NCBI GenBank assembly: GCA_002421475.1
Contig: DIJW01000163.1
Span: 1-16,663, forward strand
DNA length: 16,663 nucleotides
Reading direction: 5' to 3'
DNA from: Thiomicrospira sp. UBA5634
GTDB lineage: Bacteria; Pseudomonadota; Gammaproteobacteria; Thiomicrospirales; Thiomicrospiraceae
Shown: positions 1 to 7,348 of the stretch, one piece after another
Numbering within the stretch: position 1 is the stretch's first letter
Layout of the letters: every line of letters starts with the position of its first letter
Translations under genes and position numbers: made by a program
Notes under the pieces: model-generated
Database searches by the model: none
The model's input: only the letters and a program-made list of their open reading frames with translations
What the model was told of the DNA's origin: nothing

Positions 1-1
1 G

Positions 2-280
2 GCACTTTACCCTTATGAAAATGCCTCCGCCGAACTGGCATGTTTGGCCATTGATCCTGATTACCAAGGTCAGTCTTTAGGTGAGGAGTTACTTCGCACT
101 TTAGAAACACAAGCAAAACAGCAACAATTACAGCGGCTGTTTTTACTCACCACACACACCCAACATTGGTTTATCGAGCATGGCTTTCAAGCCAGCCCGC
201 TTGAAAGCCTGCCGGAAAGTCGCAAATCCCTCTACAACTACCAAAGACAATCTAAAGTTTTGGTTAAAGAACTTAATTAA
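2..280 (+). CDS. argA: N-acetylglutamate synthase ArgA, C-terminal part
   Basis: This is the 3' end of a gene that enters from the left edge, read in the frame starting at base 2. The visible 92 residues are the end of a GNAT acetyltransferase domain. They include the segment AELACLAIDPDYQGQSLGEE, which covers the acetyl-CoA-binding turn, then HWFIEHGF and the tail LPESRKSLYNYQRQSKVL. That tail closely resembles the C-terminus of gammaproteobacterial ArgA, which transfers acetyl from acetyl-CoA to glutamate in the first step of arginine synthesis. The amino-acid-kinase-like N-terminal domain, which carries the arginine feedback site in this family, lies outside the window. The stop codon shares one base with the start of rnt (TAATG), so the two are probably translationally coupled. 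argJ, further along the same segment, can make the same product. Confidence 0.9.
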   Translation, partial: ALYPYENASAELACLAIDPDYQGQSLGEELLRTLETQAKQQQLQRLFLLTTHTQHWFIEHGFQASPLESLPESRKSLYNYQRQSKVLVKELN

Positions 281-966
281 TGAATGACAATAACAATCTA
301 ATCCAACAGCCTATTCGCAACTTAAAGGAACGTTTTCGCGGTTTTTTGCCGGTTGTGGTTGATGTTGAAACCGCCGGCTTTGAAGCCAGTAGCCATGCGT
401 TACTTGAAGTCGCAGTAATGACGTTGAAGATGAATGACGATGGTTTAATCGAACCCGATCAACTTTATCAAGAAAACATCTTGCCGTTTGAGGGCTCTTT
501 ACTTGATCCGAGTGCACTTAAATTTATTGGCATAGATGATCCGTATCATCCATTTCGTAATGCAAAAAATGAACGTAGTGCGCTGGAACAGTTATTTGCA
601 CCCATCCGTACACAAATTAAACAGACAGGTTGCACTCGTGCCATTTTGGTTGGTCACAATGCGATGTTTGACCTTAACTTCCTTAAACATGCGGCAGAAC
701 GTACCAAAGTGAAAATTCCATTCCACTTATTCAGTACCTTCGACACTGTTTCTTTATCAGGCTTAATGTTTGGCGAAACCGTACTGAGTAAAGCGGTGCA
801 AGCAGCAGGAATTGAGTGGGATAACAAAAAGGCACATAGCGCGGCCTATGACACCGAAAAAACCGCACGTTTATTTTGTCATATCGTCAATCAATGGCCG
901 TTACTAAAACCAGCCTTAACTAACGAAACATCGGAAGAATCGGACTTAGACATGTTTCAGGGTTAA
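280..966 (+). CDS. rnt: Ribonuclease T (DEDDh 3'-5' exoribonuclease)
   Basis: The 228-residue protein is slightly longer than E. coli RNase T (215). RNase T trims the 3' ends of tRNAs and other stable RNAs, and acts as a dimer in that family. The DEDDh active site is complete: D28 and E30 in VVVDVETAGF, D131 in GHNAMFDLNFL, and H186 and D191 in AHSAAYDTEKTA. The segment ALLEVAV after motif I and the placement of PFHLFSTFDTVSL also follow RNase T rather than DNA polymerase III epsilon. RNase T is essentially a gammaproteobacterial enzyme, which helps place this part of the window. The ATG overlaps the argA stop by one base, and no strong Shine-Dalgarno sequence precedes it, so translation probably depends on coupling. 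The gene ends 18 bases before a perfect palindrome at 984-1017. Confidence 0.95.
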   Translation: MNDNNNLIQQPIRNLKERFRGFLPVVVDVETAGFEASSHALLEVAVMTLKMNDDGLIEPDQLYQENILPFEGSLLDPSALKFIGIDDPYHPFRNAKNERSALEQLFAPIRTQIKQTGCTRAILVGHNAMFDLNFLKHAAERTKVKIPFHLFSTFDTVSLSGLMFGETVLSKAVQAAGIEWDNKKAHSAAYDTEKTARLFCHIVNQWPLLKPALTNETSEESDLDMFQG

Positions 967-983
967 GTCTCGCAAGACAGGTT

Positions 984-1017
984 TTCGCTTAACAACCAGG
1001 CCTGGTTGTTAAGCGAA
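984..1017. repeat. Perfect 34-bp palindrome between convergent rnt and grxD
   Basis: The left arm TTCGCTTAACAACCAGG (984-1000) is the exact reverse complement of 1001-1017, with no spacer. The core at 995-1006 is the recurring 12-mer ACCAGGCCTGGT. The element lies between the 3' ends of rnt and grxD, where a bidirectional terminator would be expected. In RNA it would fold to a long stem with a GGCC tip. Neither strand shows a clear U tract after the stem, so it is not a textbook intrinsic terminator. It may work as a transcript 3'-end stabiliser, a cruciform or a protein site. Confidence 0.85.
995..1006. repeat. 12-mer palindrome ACCAGGCCTGGT, copy 1 (intergenic)
   Basis: Exact copy forming the core of the 34-bp palindrome between rnt and grxD. 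This is the only intergenic copy. Confidence 0.9.
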
Positions 1018-1038
1018 TAAACATCTTATTGTTTGTTG

Positions 1039-1380
1039 TTACACTTTTTCGTTCGCAGCTGCCATCAGTTTTTTCAACTCACCGCTTTCCGCTAACTCAA
1101 GCGTAATATCACAACCGCCTTGCAATTCACCATCAATATACAATTGCGGAAAAGTCGGCCAATCTTGATATTTTGGTAAATGCTCAAAAATATACGGATC
1201 AGCCAACACATTCACAAAGGCAAACTTCTCGCCTGTTGCAACCAAAGCAGCGGCGGCACGACTCGAAAAACCGCATGAGGGCATTTGCGGTGTGCCTTTC
1301 ATATAAAGCACAACCGGGTTGTTACTCACTTGCTCATGAATTTTAGCCAGTGTTTCTTGTTCAATGGTTTTTGCATCCAT
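1039..1380 (-). CDS. grxD: Monothiol glutaredoxin (Grx4 type, CGFS)
   Basis: The 113-residue protein matches the usual length of single-domain monothiol glutaredoxins, which in this family bind a glutathione-ligated [2Fe-2S] cluster and pass it to apoproteins in the cytoplasm. The signature is present: VVLYMKGTPQMPSCGFS with the lone active cysteine C36, then WPTFPQLYIDGELQGGCDI, which holds the cis-proline TFPQLY loop and the GGCD glutathione-binding motif. The ATG at 1378-1380 is preceded on the minus strand by AGGAC as a modest ribosome site and by a TATAAT box at 1415-1420, so it may have its own promoter downstream of the asnB-like gene. It converges with rnt. Confidence 0.94.
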   Translation of the reverse strand: MDAKTIEQETLAKIHEQVSNNPVVLYMKGTPQMPSCGFSSRAAAALVATGEKFAFVNVLADPYIFEHLPKYQDWPTFPQLYIDGELQGGCDITLELAESGELKKLMAAANEKV

Positions 1381-1414
1381 CTGCTTGTCCTATATCCGAG
1401 TAAAAAGATTGGTT

Positions 1415-1420
1415 ATTATA
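1415..1420 (-). promoter_or_regulatory. Candidate -10 box for grxD
   Basis: On the minus strand these bases read TATAAT, a perfect sigma-70 -10 hexamer, 34 bases before the grxD start and between grxD and the upstream asnB-like gene. No good -35 hexamer stands at 16-18 bases spacing, so this is a suggestion only. Confidence 0.35.
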
Positions 1421-1439
1421 GCGTTTAATTGACCAAAAA

Positions 1440-3221
1440 TTAACGAATTCCGTCGACATTACGTTGTAACCAAAGTTCTAACAAGGCGCAATGCCAAAGT
1501 TTACTACCTTTAATAGCCGTAAAACTTTCTTCGGCCTCTGGGTTTGCCAGTAGTTTTTCAATATAGGCCGGATTAAACAACCGACGTTCACGCGCACGCT
1601 CACTCGTTAAAATCGACTTCATAAACTCATAAAACTCGCCACGCACATATTTAAGCGCCGGCATCGGAAAATAGCCTTTTGGCCGATCAATTACAGCATC
1701 CGGCACGATGCCGCGCGCAATACGCTTAAGCAACGTTTTACCGCCATCTTCAAGTTTGAGTTCCGGCGGTGCTGACATCACCAACTCTACTAAAGAATGG
1801 TCTAAAAACGGTACTCTGGCTTCCAACCCCCACGCCATCGTCATATTATCGACTCGCTTTACAGGGTCATCCACAATTAACGTCGTGGCATCCAAGCGTA
1901 ATACCTGATCTAAAAACGTATCCGCACCCGGTTCGGTCAAACGATCCTCAATATATAACGACGTCACGTCTTCGATATGAAAACGTGCGTCAACCGTCTC
2001 CAACCATTCAGCATGAGAACGATCAAAATAACGTGGAGCAAAACGCTCTAACACACTACCTTGTGCGGCGGCCATTTGCGGATACCAAAAATAACCGCCA
2101 AATACTTCATCTGCACCCTGCCCCGACATCACTACTTTCACGTCTTGCGACACTTGTTCAGATAATAAATAAAACGCCACCGCATCTTGGCCGACCATCG
2201 GCTCGGACATTGCATCAATTGCTTGCGGTAATCTCGGCAAAACTTCGTCATTCGGCACAATATATTTATGATGTTTAGTTTGATATTGCTCAACTACTAA
2301 ATCGGAATATTCAAACTCTGAACCTTTTTCTTCCGGTGCATCTTCAAAACCTATGGAAAAAGTACGTATATCTTGTGCACCGGCTTCCGCTAATAAACCA
2401 ACGATTAGACTCGAATCCAAACCACCCGATAACAATACCCCAACCGGCACATCTGCCGCATCCAAACGCTTATAAACCGCTTGCTTTAATGCTTCATGCG
2501 TCGCCGACAACCAGGCCTGGTGATCCATTGGCTTTGCAGGACGTTGCGCATTAAGTGACCAATACTGCTTTTTAAACATCTGCCCATCCGGGTTCACAAT
2601 CAGCCAATGACCCGGCTCGAGTTTTTTAATGCCTTTTAAAATCGTATGCGGTGCAGGAATCACCGCATGCAGGGTTAACTGGAAATGCAAACCGATTGGA
2701 TCAATCTCGGTATCAATACCGCCAGCGGCTAATAACGCCTGTGTGTTGGAGGCAAAACGTACCCCACCTTCCATCGGGGCATAATACAAAGGTTTAATGC
2801 CAAAACGATCACGTGCCATCAGCAACTGCTCTTGATGGTCGTCCCAAATCGCAAACGCAAACATCCCTTCAAATCGCTTAGTACACTCCAAACCCCACTG
2901 ACGATAGGCTTTTAAAATGACTTCTGTATCTGAATGTGATTGAAATTGATGGCCAAAGCCAATTAACTCTTCACGTAATTTTTTATAGTTATAAATACAA
3001 CCGTTAAATACCAGTGATAACTCGTCATCAATCATGGGTTGATGACCGCCCGCTGACAAATCAATAATCGCCAAACGACGATGACCTAAACCAATTTGAT
3101 TTTGTGTCCATACTCCGCCATCATCCGGGCCGCGACGTTCCAACTGACACTGCATCGCCCGCAAACTTTGTTCGGTGGCATTTTGCCCATTCCACCATAA
3201 TTCGCCGCATAGTCCGCACAT
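1440..3221 (-). CDS. Class B asparagine synthetase-family glutamine amidotransferase, resembling the NAGGN type (AsnO)
   Basis: The 593-residue protein has the two domains of glutamine-dependent asparagine synthetases. The N-terminal Ntn glutaminase domain (about 2-215) starts MCGLCGE with C2 as nucleophile and contains GHRRLAIIDLS and SHSDTEVI. The C-terminal ATP-pyrophosphatase domain has SGGLDSS at 265-271. The family reaction uses glutamine ammonia and ATP to amidate a carboxylate. Some details fit the amidotransferases of N-acetylglutaminylglutamine amide (NAGGN) osmolyte synthesis better than housekeeping AsnB: FNGCIYNY at 72-79, where AsnB has Glu in place of that Cys, and the segment LTLHAVIPAPHTILKGIKKL. 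The usual NAGGN partner, a GNAT/ATP-grasp synthetase, is not adjacent in this window, so the substrate is uncertain. A promoter with 17-base spacing lies just upstream. The family assignment is firm; the subfamily is from memory of typical sequences. Confidence 0.85.
   Translation of the reverse strand: MCGLCGELWWNGQNATEQSLRAMQCQLERRGPDDGGVWTQNQIGLGHRRLAIIDLSAGGHQPMIDDELSLVFNGCIYNYKKLREELIGFGHQFQSHSDTEVILKAYRQWGLECTKRFEGMFAFAIWDDHQEQLLMARDRFGIKPLYYAPMEGGVRFASNTQALLAAGGIDTEIDPIGLHFQLTLHAVIPAPHTILKGIKKLEPGHWLIVNPDGQMFKKQYWSLNAQRPAKPMDHQAWLSATHEALKQAVYKRLDAADVPVGVLLSGGLDSSLIVGLLAEAGAQDIRTFSIGFEDAPEEKGSEFEYSDLVVEQYQTKHHKYIVPNDEVLPRLPQAIDAMSEPMVGQDAVAFYLLSEQVSQDVKVVMSGQGADEVFGGYFWYPQMAAAQGSVLERFAPRYFDRSHAEWLETVDARFHIEDVTSLYIEDRLTEPGADTFLDQVLRLDATTLIVDDPVKRVDNMTMAWGLEARVPFLDHSLVELVMSAPPELKLEDGGKTLLKRIARGIVPDAVIDRPKGYFPMPALKYVRGEFYEFMKSILTSERARERRLFNPAYIEKLLANPEAEESFTAIKGSKLWHCALLELWLQRNVDGIR
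2510..2521. repeat. 12-mer palindrome ACCAGGCCTGGT, copy 2 (in the asnB-like gene)
   Basis: Exact copy. Read in the gene sense it encodes HQAWL in frame as CAG GCC TGG, in the linker between the glutaminase and synthetase domains (residues 234-238). Confidence 0.9.
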
Positions 3222-3238
3222 AGTCTTCTCTTCACGTT

Positions 3239-3267
3239 AAAATAATCGTTTCATTTTACTGGTTCAA
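3239..3267 (-). promoter_or_regulatory. Candidate sigma-70 promoter of the asnB-like gene
   Basis: Reading the minus strand, TTGAAC (3262-3267) is followed after exactly 17 bases by TATTTT (3239-3244). Each hexamer matches four of six consensus positions. Transcription would start near 3232, leaving a leader of roughly ten bases that holds the GA-rich sequence GAAGAGAAG before the ATG. The element fills the 53-base gap between the divergent asnB-like and parvulin genes. Confidence 0.5.
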
Positions 3268-3274
3268 AAAAATA

Positions 3275-3565
3275 ATGCCATTAATCCATGCGTCTCATAT
3301 TCTGTTAAGCAGTGAAAAGAAAGCAAAACGACTCAAAGCACGGCTAACCGAAAACGATTTAACCTTTCATGAAGGGGTTGAACGTTATAGTGACTGCCCA
3401 TCAAAAGTACACCTGGGTGATTTAGGTTGGTTTGCACCGGGCGTTTTGCCGCCGCTGTTTGAAAAAGGCCTATGGCAAGCGCCCGTTGGCCAAGTCAGTG
3501 ACCCGTGTCATAGCGAGTTCGGTTGGCACTTATTTTTTGTCCATCAACGGATCGAACTGAGCTAA
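3275..3565 (+). CDS. Single-domain parvulin peptidyl-prolyl isomerase (PpiC type)
   Basis: The 96-residue protein is a complete stand-alone parvulin domain, the size of E. coli PpiC (93). The family catalyses cis-trans isomerisation of prolyl bonds. Visible hallmarks are the opening HASHILL, the central LGDLGWF, then MxxxF-like PPLFEKGLWQAPVGQVSDP and the closing FGWHLFFVHQR. It has no signal peptide or membrane segment, so it should be cytoplasmic. The start at ATG 3275 puts HASHILL at residue 5, as expected. No clear Shine-Dalgarno sequence precedes it. It is divergent from the asnB-like gene, with 53 bases between the starts, and 69 bases separate it from the downstream hydrolase. Confidence 0.9.
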   Translation: MPLIHASHILLSSEKKAKRLKARLTENDLTFHEGVERYSDCPSKVHLGDLGWFAPGVLPPLFEKGLWQAPVGQVSDPCHSEFGWHLFFVHQRIELS

Positions 3566-3600
3566 TTTAATGCATCATTATTACCTAGGTATGCTATCTT

Positions 3601-3606
3601 TATAAT
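3601..3606 (+). promoter_or_regulatory. Candidate -10 box for the hydrolase/GGDEF-EAL/coaE operon
   Basis: A perfect TATAAT lies 28 bases before the hydrolase ATG in the 69-base gap after the parvulin gene. The hexamer 17 bases upstream, TTATTA (3578-3583), is a poor -35. A GGAAAC stretch near 3621 could be a weak ribosome site. Confidence 0.4.
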
Positions 3607-3634
3607 CCATTTAAACCGTTGGAAACCCAAACTT

Positions 3635-4513
3635 ATGTGGCTTCGTATAAGCATAATGTGCTTAACTTTTATCGCGGTTCCCGCTCAGAGCAACAAAAAT
3701 GACATTATCCATTTCCAGGCTTCAGCGGATAGCCCGCTAGCACAAGCTCGTTATATTAAAGGCGACCCGAACAAACCCACTGTGTTAATTTTGCACGGCT
3801 TTCTTGCCACTCACCATTTTTCAACCGTGCAAACCATGCAAGATCAGTTAAGTTTCGACGGCTACACAAGCTTGACGCCAACGTTGACTTTACAAGTTCC
3901 ATTACGAAATCAGTCACTCAACTGCAACAGTTTACATACCCATACCTTGCAACAAGATCTTAACGAGATTCAAGGTTGGATCAAGTGGTTAGAAAATCAT
4001 GGGCACCAACACATCGTCTTAATTGGTCACTCCAGTGGTAGCCAACAATTACTTGAAGCATTGATTCAACACACCCCCGCTTCGATAAAAGCGTTGATAT
4101 CAACCAGCCTGTTTTATCTTAATGGTGAAGAGCTCGGTATTCGCCAACAAGATCTTCAAATTGCACATCAACAACTTAAACAACCTCATGCCGAACCACA
4201 AAAATTTAACTTTTTATATTGTCAGCAAGATTATCTGGCCACCGCAGAAAGTTATGTATCTTATTTAGTGATTAACCGCCAAAGGGTTATTCAACAATTA
4301 AATCAATTGAAGCTACCCAGCTACACCATTATGGGTTCTGCCGACAGTCGTTATCAATTGGTTGGTAAAGAATGGCTTGGAGAACTCGCCAAAACCACCA
4401 CAAATCTGATCACGATTGAGGGCGCCAATCATTTTTTTGCCCATCAGCATGAAGCCACTTTACATCAACAAATACAGCAAATTTTAGTTGGTTTAGAGGC
4501 TGCACATGATTAA
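3635..4513 (+). CDS. Predicted exported alpha/beta hydrolase
   Basis: This 292-residue protein starts with a short signal-like sequence (WLRISIMCLTFIAVPAQS), suggesting export to the periplasm. The body is an alpha/beta hydrolase: TVLILHGF at 49-56 is the strand and oxyanion region, GHSSG at 131-135 supplies the nucleophile S133, D237 in GSADSRY is the likely acid, and H266 in GANHFF is the catalytic histidine. The layout resembles small bacterial hydrolases of the DUF3530 type, but the substrate cannot be read from the sequence. The gene overlaps the following GGDEF-EAL gene by eight bases (ATGATTAA), so the two are cotranscribed and probably translationally coupled. An alternative start at the internal ATG of residue 8 would shorten the signal region and is less likely. 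Confidence 0.75.
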   Translation: MWLRISIMCLTFIAVPAQSNKNDIIHFQASADSPLAQARYIKGDPNKPTVLILHGFLATHHFSTVQTMQDQLSFDGYTSLTPTLTLQVPLRNQSLNCNSLHTHTLQQDLNEIQGWIKWLENHGHQHIVLIGHSSGSQQLLEALIQHTPASIKALISTSLFYLNGEELGIRQQDLQIAHQQLKQPHAEPQKFNFLYCQQDYLATAESYVSYLVINRQRVIQQLNQLKLPSYTIMGSADSRYQLVGKEWLGELAKTTTNLITIEGANHFFAHQHEATLHQQIQQILVGLEAAHD

Positions 4514-6740
4514 GCTGCGATCAATGCCCGCCACCCACACCCTACTCACTTTAACCCTGCTTGGGATTAGTGTATTGCTCGCGATCAATTTAACCCTTTA
4601 CTTTAAAGGCCAGACTGTTCAACGCGAAGTACACGCCAATGCTGAAATTGAAGCACAAAAGGAGCTGTTTGCAGCAATTGATAACACCCTACAAATGATT
4701 GATTTACAACTGACAAAACTGACGGAGTGGGATGAAGTGCATCAACAACTTCAACAACCCAGTTATTACTTTTATTGGCGAGATCAGCGCATTAAAGAAA
4801 GTCTTTATTACCAAACCTACTATGAGCAACTTGAGTTATACAGCGCAGATAAATTTAAATTGTCACACCTTAAAAAGCCCTCTGGTACCGTCAGCGGATT
4901 AACTGACACGTTACCGAATGTCAGTCGATTTTTCCTGATTCAACCCCCAAACAAAGACCTCTTTATTGCTATTAAGCCGGTATATGATCGAGCGCAACCC
5001 CACGGTTTACTTGGTTATGTCGCAATCTCGGTCGACTTTTATACTGCTTTACGCCATCACAACCAATTTTATTACCTGAATATTCAAGAGTTGCACTTTA
5101 ACCGTAGCGGCCTCATTCAAATGCACCAGTTAAATGAAGTGCTTGAATTTAAAGCAATATCCAATCCTGTAAGTGATCACTTATGGCAACTCATCCAACA
5201 GTTTGTGTTTCAATTGAGTGCGTTCAGTTTATTTGCTGCGTTGATTATTATTTGGGTACTAACCTTGTTATTTATATGGCCTTTACGTAGCTTGTCACAC
5301 TACTTATCTCGTCTGCGCGAACAACCAAACCAAACGATCACTGCGCCTAAACACACATTTATTATTGAAGAATTTGAAAGCCTAAAAAACCAGTTAGCTG
5401 ATTACCACCAGGCCTTAATCCAAGCCCAGACAGATTTAAATGAAAAAAACACCCAGCTTTGGCAATTATCAAGACAAGATCCGTTAACAAATGTATTAAA
5501 TCGACGAGCATTTGATGAAGCGTGGAAAACGCTATTACAGAACCATGTAGAAACACCGAACAATGTCGGTTATTTAATTTTAGATTGCGATCATTTTAAG
5601 GCGCTGAATGACAGCTATGGTCATCAAACCGGCGACGAAATTATTAAGGCGGCGGCTAAAACCCTACAGCACAGTTTGCCAAAAGGCCTGCCGTTATATC
5701 GTATCGGTGGCGATGAGTTCGCTATTTTGTTAAAAGATTATACCCCCAACCAAATTGAACAACTGGCACAAAAATGTTTAGCCGACTTGCTTGCCTACCC
5801 TTTCCAACAACTTGATGTAAAAGAAAAAATTTGCTTTAGCATCGGCATCAGTTATGCGAATAAAAAGCAACCGGTGGAACACTTAGCGGTTTTACCTCGC
5901 CAAGCTGATATTTCAATGTATAAAGCAAAACATTCACCGCACAGTAAAATTCACTTTTATCAGCATGAAGTGGACACGGACAGCCAATCATTGGTTTCCA
6001 GTCAAATCTTAAACCAAGTACTTGCCGCGGCCCATACCGGCCATGGTGTCTGTTTGCACTACCAACCAATCTGTAATTTAGTTTCGAACGAATGTTATTT
6101 CGAAGCGTTAGTGCGGCTTACAAACGAACAACAACTGATTTATCCGCTCGATATTTTTACCATTATTGCGCACCACCGACTTGAAGTTGAGTTTGACCAA
6201 AAAGTACTTAAACAACTCTTACAGGATTTACGTAACCAGGTTTTAAAACCGGGCCAAGGCGTATCGGTTAACTTATCCGGCAAAACCTTATTACAACCCT
6301 TTTTGGTTGATTTATTTGAACCGTTTTTACCCTTTTTAACCCAACATAAAATAGTCATCGAAATTACGGAAACCGTTTTGATTGACCATTTTAACGAAGT
6401 GTCTTTTACCCTTAATAAATTGCGCCGCCAGGGTTTTCTGATTGCACTGGATGATTTTGGCAGCGGTTATTCATCAATCCGTTATCTCGCCCACATGCCG
6501 GTCGATATCATCAAGTTTGATCTTAGCCTTACACATGCCTTAAACAGCGATGACAAAACCAAGCACATTATTGAAGCGACGGCCAATATGATTCGCCAAG
6601 CAGGTTATGAGTTAGTGATGGAAGGAATCGAAACCCCATTATTATTGAACTTGGCAAAACAAGCGGGAGCGACATATATACAGGGTTATTTAATGGGTAA
6701 ACCAAACATCCAGCCACAGACACCAGGCCTGGTAGCATAA
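4506..6740 (+). CDS. Membrane GGDEF-EAL protein (cyclic di-GMP synthesis and breakdown)
   Basis: The 744 residues are laid out as: membrane helix at about 12-33, a periplasmic sensor region 35-230 that may be CHASE4-like (KLTEWDEVHQQL), a second helix at about 236-258, a short linker and coiled segment to about 315, a GGDEF domain around 322-485 and an EAL domain around 500-740. The cyclase signature GGDEF (401-405) is intact, with D360 in ILDCDHFK. The RxxD inhibitory site is missing, since LPKG occupies that place. The phosphodiesterase residues also look intact: EALVRL at 533, N589, E619 or E621 in IEITET, DDFGSGYSS at 649, K670, and MEGIET at 705. Both activities are therefore possible. 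AGAGG precedes the ATG. The gene ends with a copy of the 12-mer repeat, encoding the last residues PGLVA, and its stop overlaps the coaE start. Confidence 0.93.
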   Translation: MIKLRSMPATHTLLTLTLLGISVLLAINLTLYFKGQTVQREVHANAEIEAQKELFAAIDNTLQMIDLQLTKLTEWDEVHQQLQQPSYYFYWRDQRIKESLYYQTYYEQLELYSADKFKLSHLKKPSGTVSGLTDTLPNVSRFFLIQPPNKDLFIAIKPVYDRAQPHGLLGYVAISVDFYTALRHHNQFYYLNIQELHFNRSGLIQMHQLNEVLEFKAISNPVSDHLWQLIQQFVFQLSAFSLFAALIIIWVLTLLFIWPLRSLSHYLSRLREQPNQTITAPKHTFIIEEFESLKNQLADYHQALIQAQTDLNEKNTQLWQLSRQDPLTNVLNRRAFDEAWKTLLQNHVETPNNVGYLILDCDHFKALNDSYGHQTGDEIIKAAAKTLQHSLPKGLPLYRIGGDEFAILLKDYTPNQIEQLAQKCLADLLAYPFQQLDVKEKICFSIGISYANKKQPVEHLAVLPRQADISMYKAKHSPHSKIHFYQHEVDTDSQSLVSSQILNQVLAAAHTGHGVCLHYQPICNLVSNECYFEALVRLTNEQQLIYPLDIFTIIAHHRLEVEFDQKVLKQLLQDLRNQVLKPGQGVSVNLSGKTLLQPFLVDLFEPFLPFLTQHKIVIEITETVLIDHFNEVSFTLNKLRRQGFLIALDDFGSGYSSIRYLAHMPVDIIKFDLSLTHALNSDDKTKHIIEATANMIRQAGYELVMEGIETPLLLNLAKQAGATYIQGYLMGKPNIQPQTPGLVA
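5407..5415. repeat. Partial copy of the 12-mer family (ACCAGGCCT)
   Basis: Nine of twelve bases, followed by TAA instead of GGT. In frame it encodes HQAL in the linker before the GGDEF domain. Confidence 0.6.
6722..6733. repeat. 12-mer palindrome ACCAGGCCTGGT, copy 3 (end of the GGDEF-EAL gene)
   Basis: Exact copy encoding PGLV near the C-terminus (PGLVA then stop). It ends six bases before the coaE ATG, where a ribosome site would normally be. Confidence 0.9.
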
Positions 6741-7348
6741 TGAAAACCACCGTTATTGGCATTATTGGCGGCATTGGCTGCGGCAAATCGGTACTAGCTG
6801 ACTATTTCGTAAGCCTCGGTTATCCCGTCATTGATACTGACCAAGTTGCAAAAAACTTAGTCAAACCGCAACAACCAGGCCTGGTAGCGCTCATTACACA
6901 ACTCGGTCGTGATTATTTAACAGACAAAGGTGAACTCAATCGGGTTAAATTGGCCGAGATGTTTTTTAGCCATCCGCAGATTAAACAGCAAGTTGAAGCT
7001 ATCCTTCACCCATTAATTCGACAGAATGTCAGTGAGCAAATTAACCGACTGCGCGGTACAACTGAATTTATTTTTATTGCTATTCCGGTGTTAGCACAGG
7101 TTCGTCAGCCTGAATACCAGTTAGACCGGGTGTTGTTGGTTGACTGTGATCAGGAAAAACAACAACAACGAGTTCAAATGCGTGATCAACGCAGTCACGA
7201 ACAAATTGAAGCCATTATTGCGCAACAAGCTAGTCGTGCGCAGCGGCTAGCCTTAGCGGATGATGTAATTGAAAACAATGGCGATTTAAACCAACTGCAT
7301 CAGCAGGCCGAGGCTTGGCTTGCGCAAGTTAAACAAAGTGCCGTTTAA
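6740..7348 (+). CDS. coaE: Dephospho-CoA kinase
   Basis: The 202-residue protein has the normal length for CoaE, which phosphorylates the ribose 3'-hydroxyl of dephospho-CoA in the last step of coenzyme A synthesis. It has the P-loop GGIGCGKS at 10-17, the substrate-side segment VIDTDQVAKNLV, the lid-region sequence LHPLIR, and near the end RLALADDVIENNG, a very characteristic CoaE motif. The ATG shares one base with the stop of the GGDEF-EAL gene. The place where a Shine-Dalgarno would stand is occupied by the repeat ACCAGGCCTGGT (6722-6733), so translation is probably coupled. A second copy of the repeat is in the gene at 6874-6885. The link to a cyclic di-GMP gene is unusual; coaE is commonly beside pilD or yacG in gammaproteobacteria. 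Confidence 0.95.
   Translation: MKTTVIGIIGGIGCGKSVLADYFVSLGYPVIDTDQVAKNLVKPQQPGLVALITQLGRDYLTDKGELNRVKLAEMFFSHPQIKQQVEAILHPLIRQNVSEQINRLRGTTEFIFIAIPVLAQVRQPEYQLDRVLLVDCDQEKQQQRVQMRDQRSHEQIEAIIAQQASRAQRLALADDVIENNGDLNQLHQQAEAWLAQVKQSAV
6874..6885. repeat. 12-mer palindrome ACCAGGCCTGGT, copy 4 (in coaE)
   Basis: Exact copy, 152 bases after copy 3. The identity with copy 3 extends to 15 bases (adding AGC). It encodes PGLV in frame at residues 46-49 of CoaE. Confidence 0.9.

Noticed and set aside
1769..2278. 169-codon open frame antisense to the asnB-like gene
   Set aside because: It has no recognisable protein features and lies wholly over a well-supported gene; a shadow frame.
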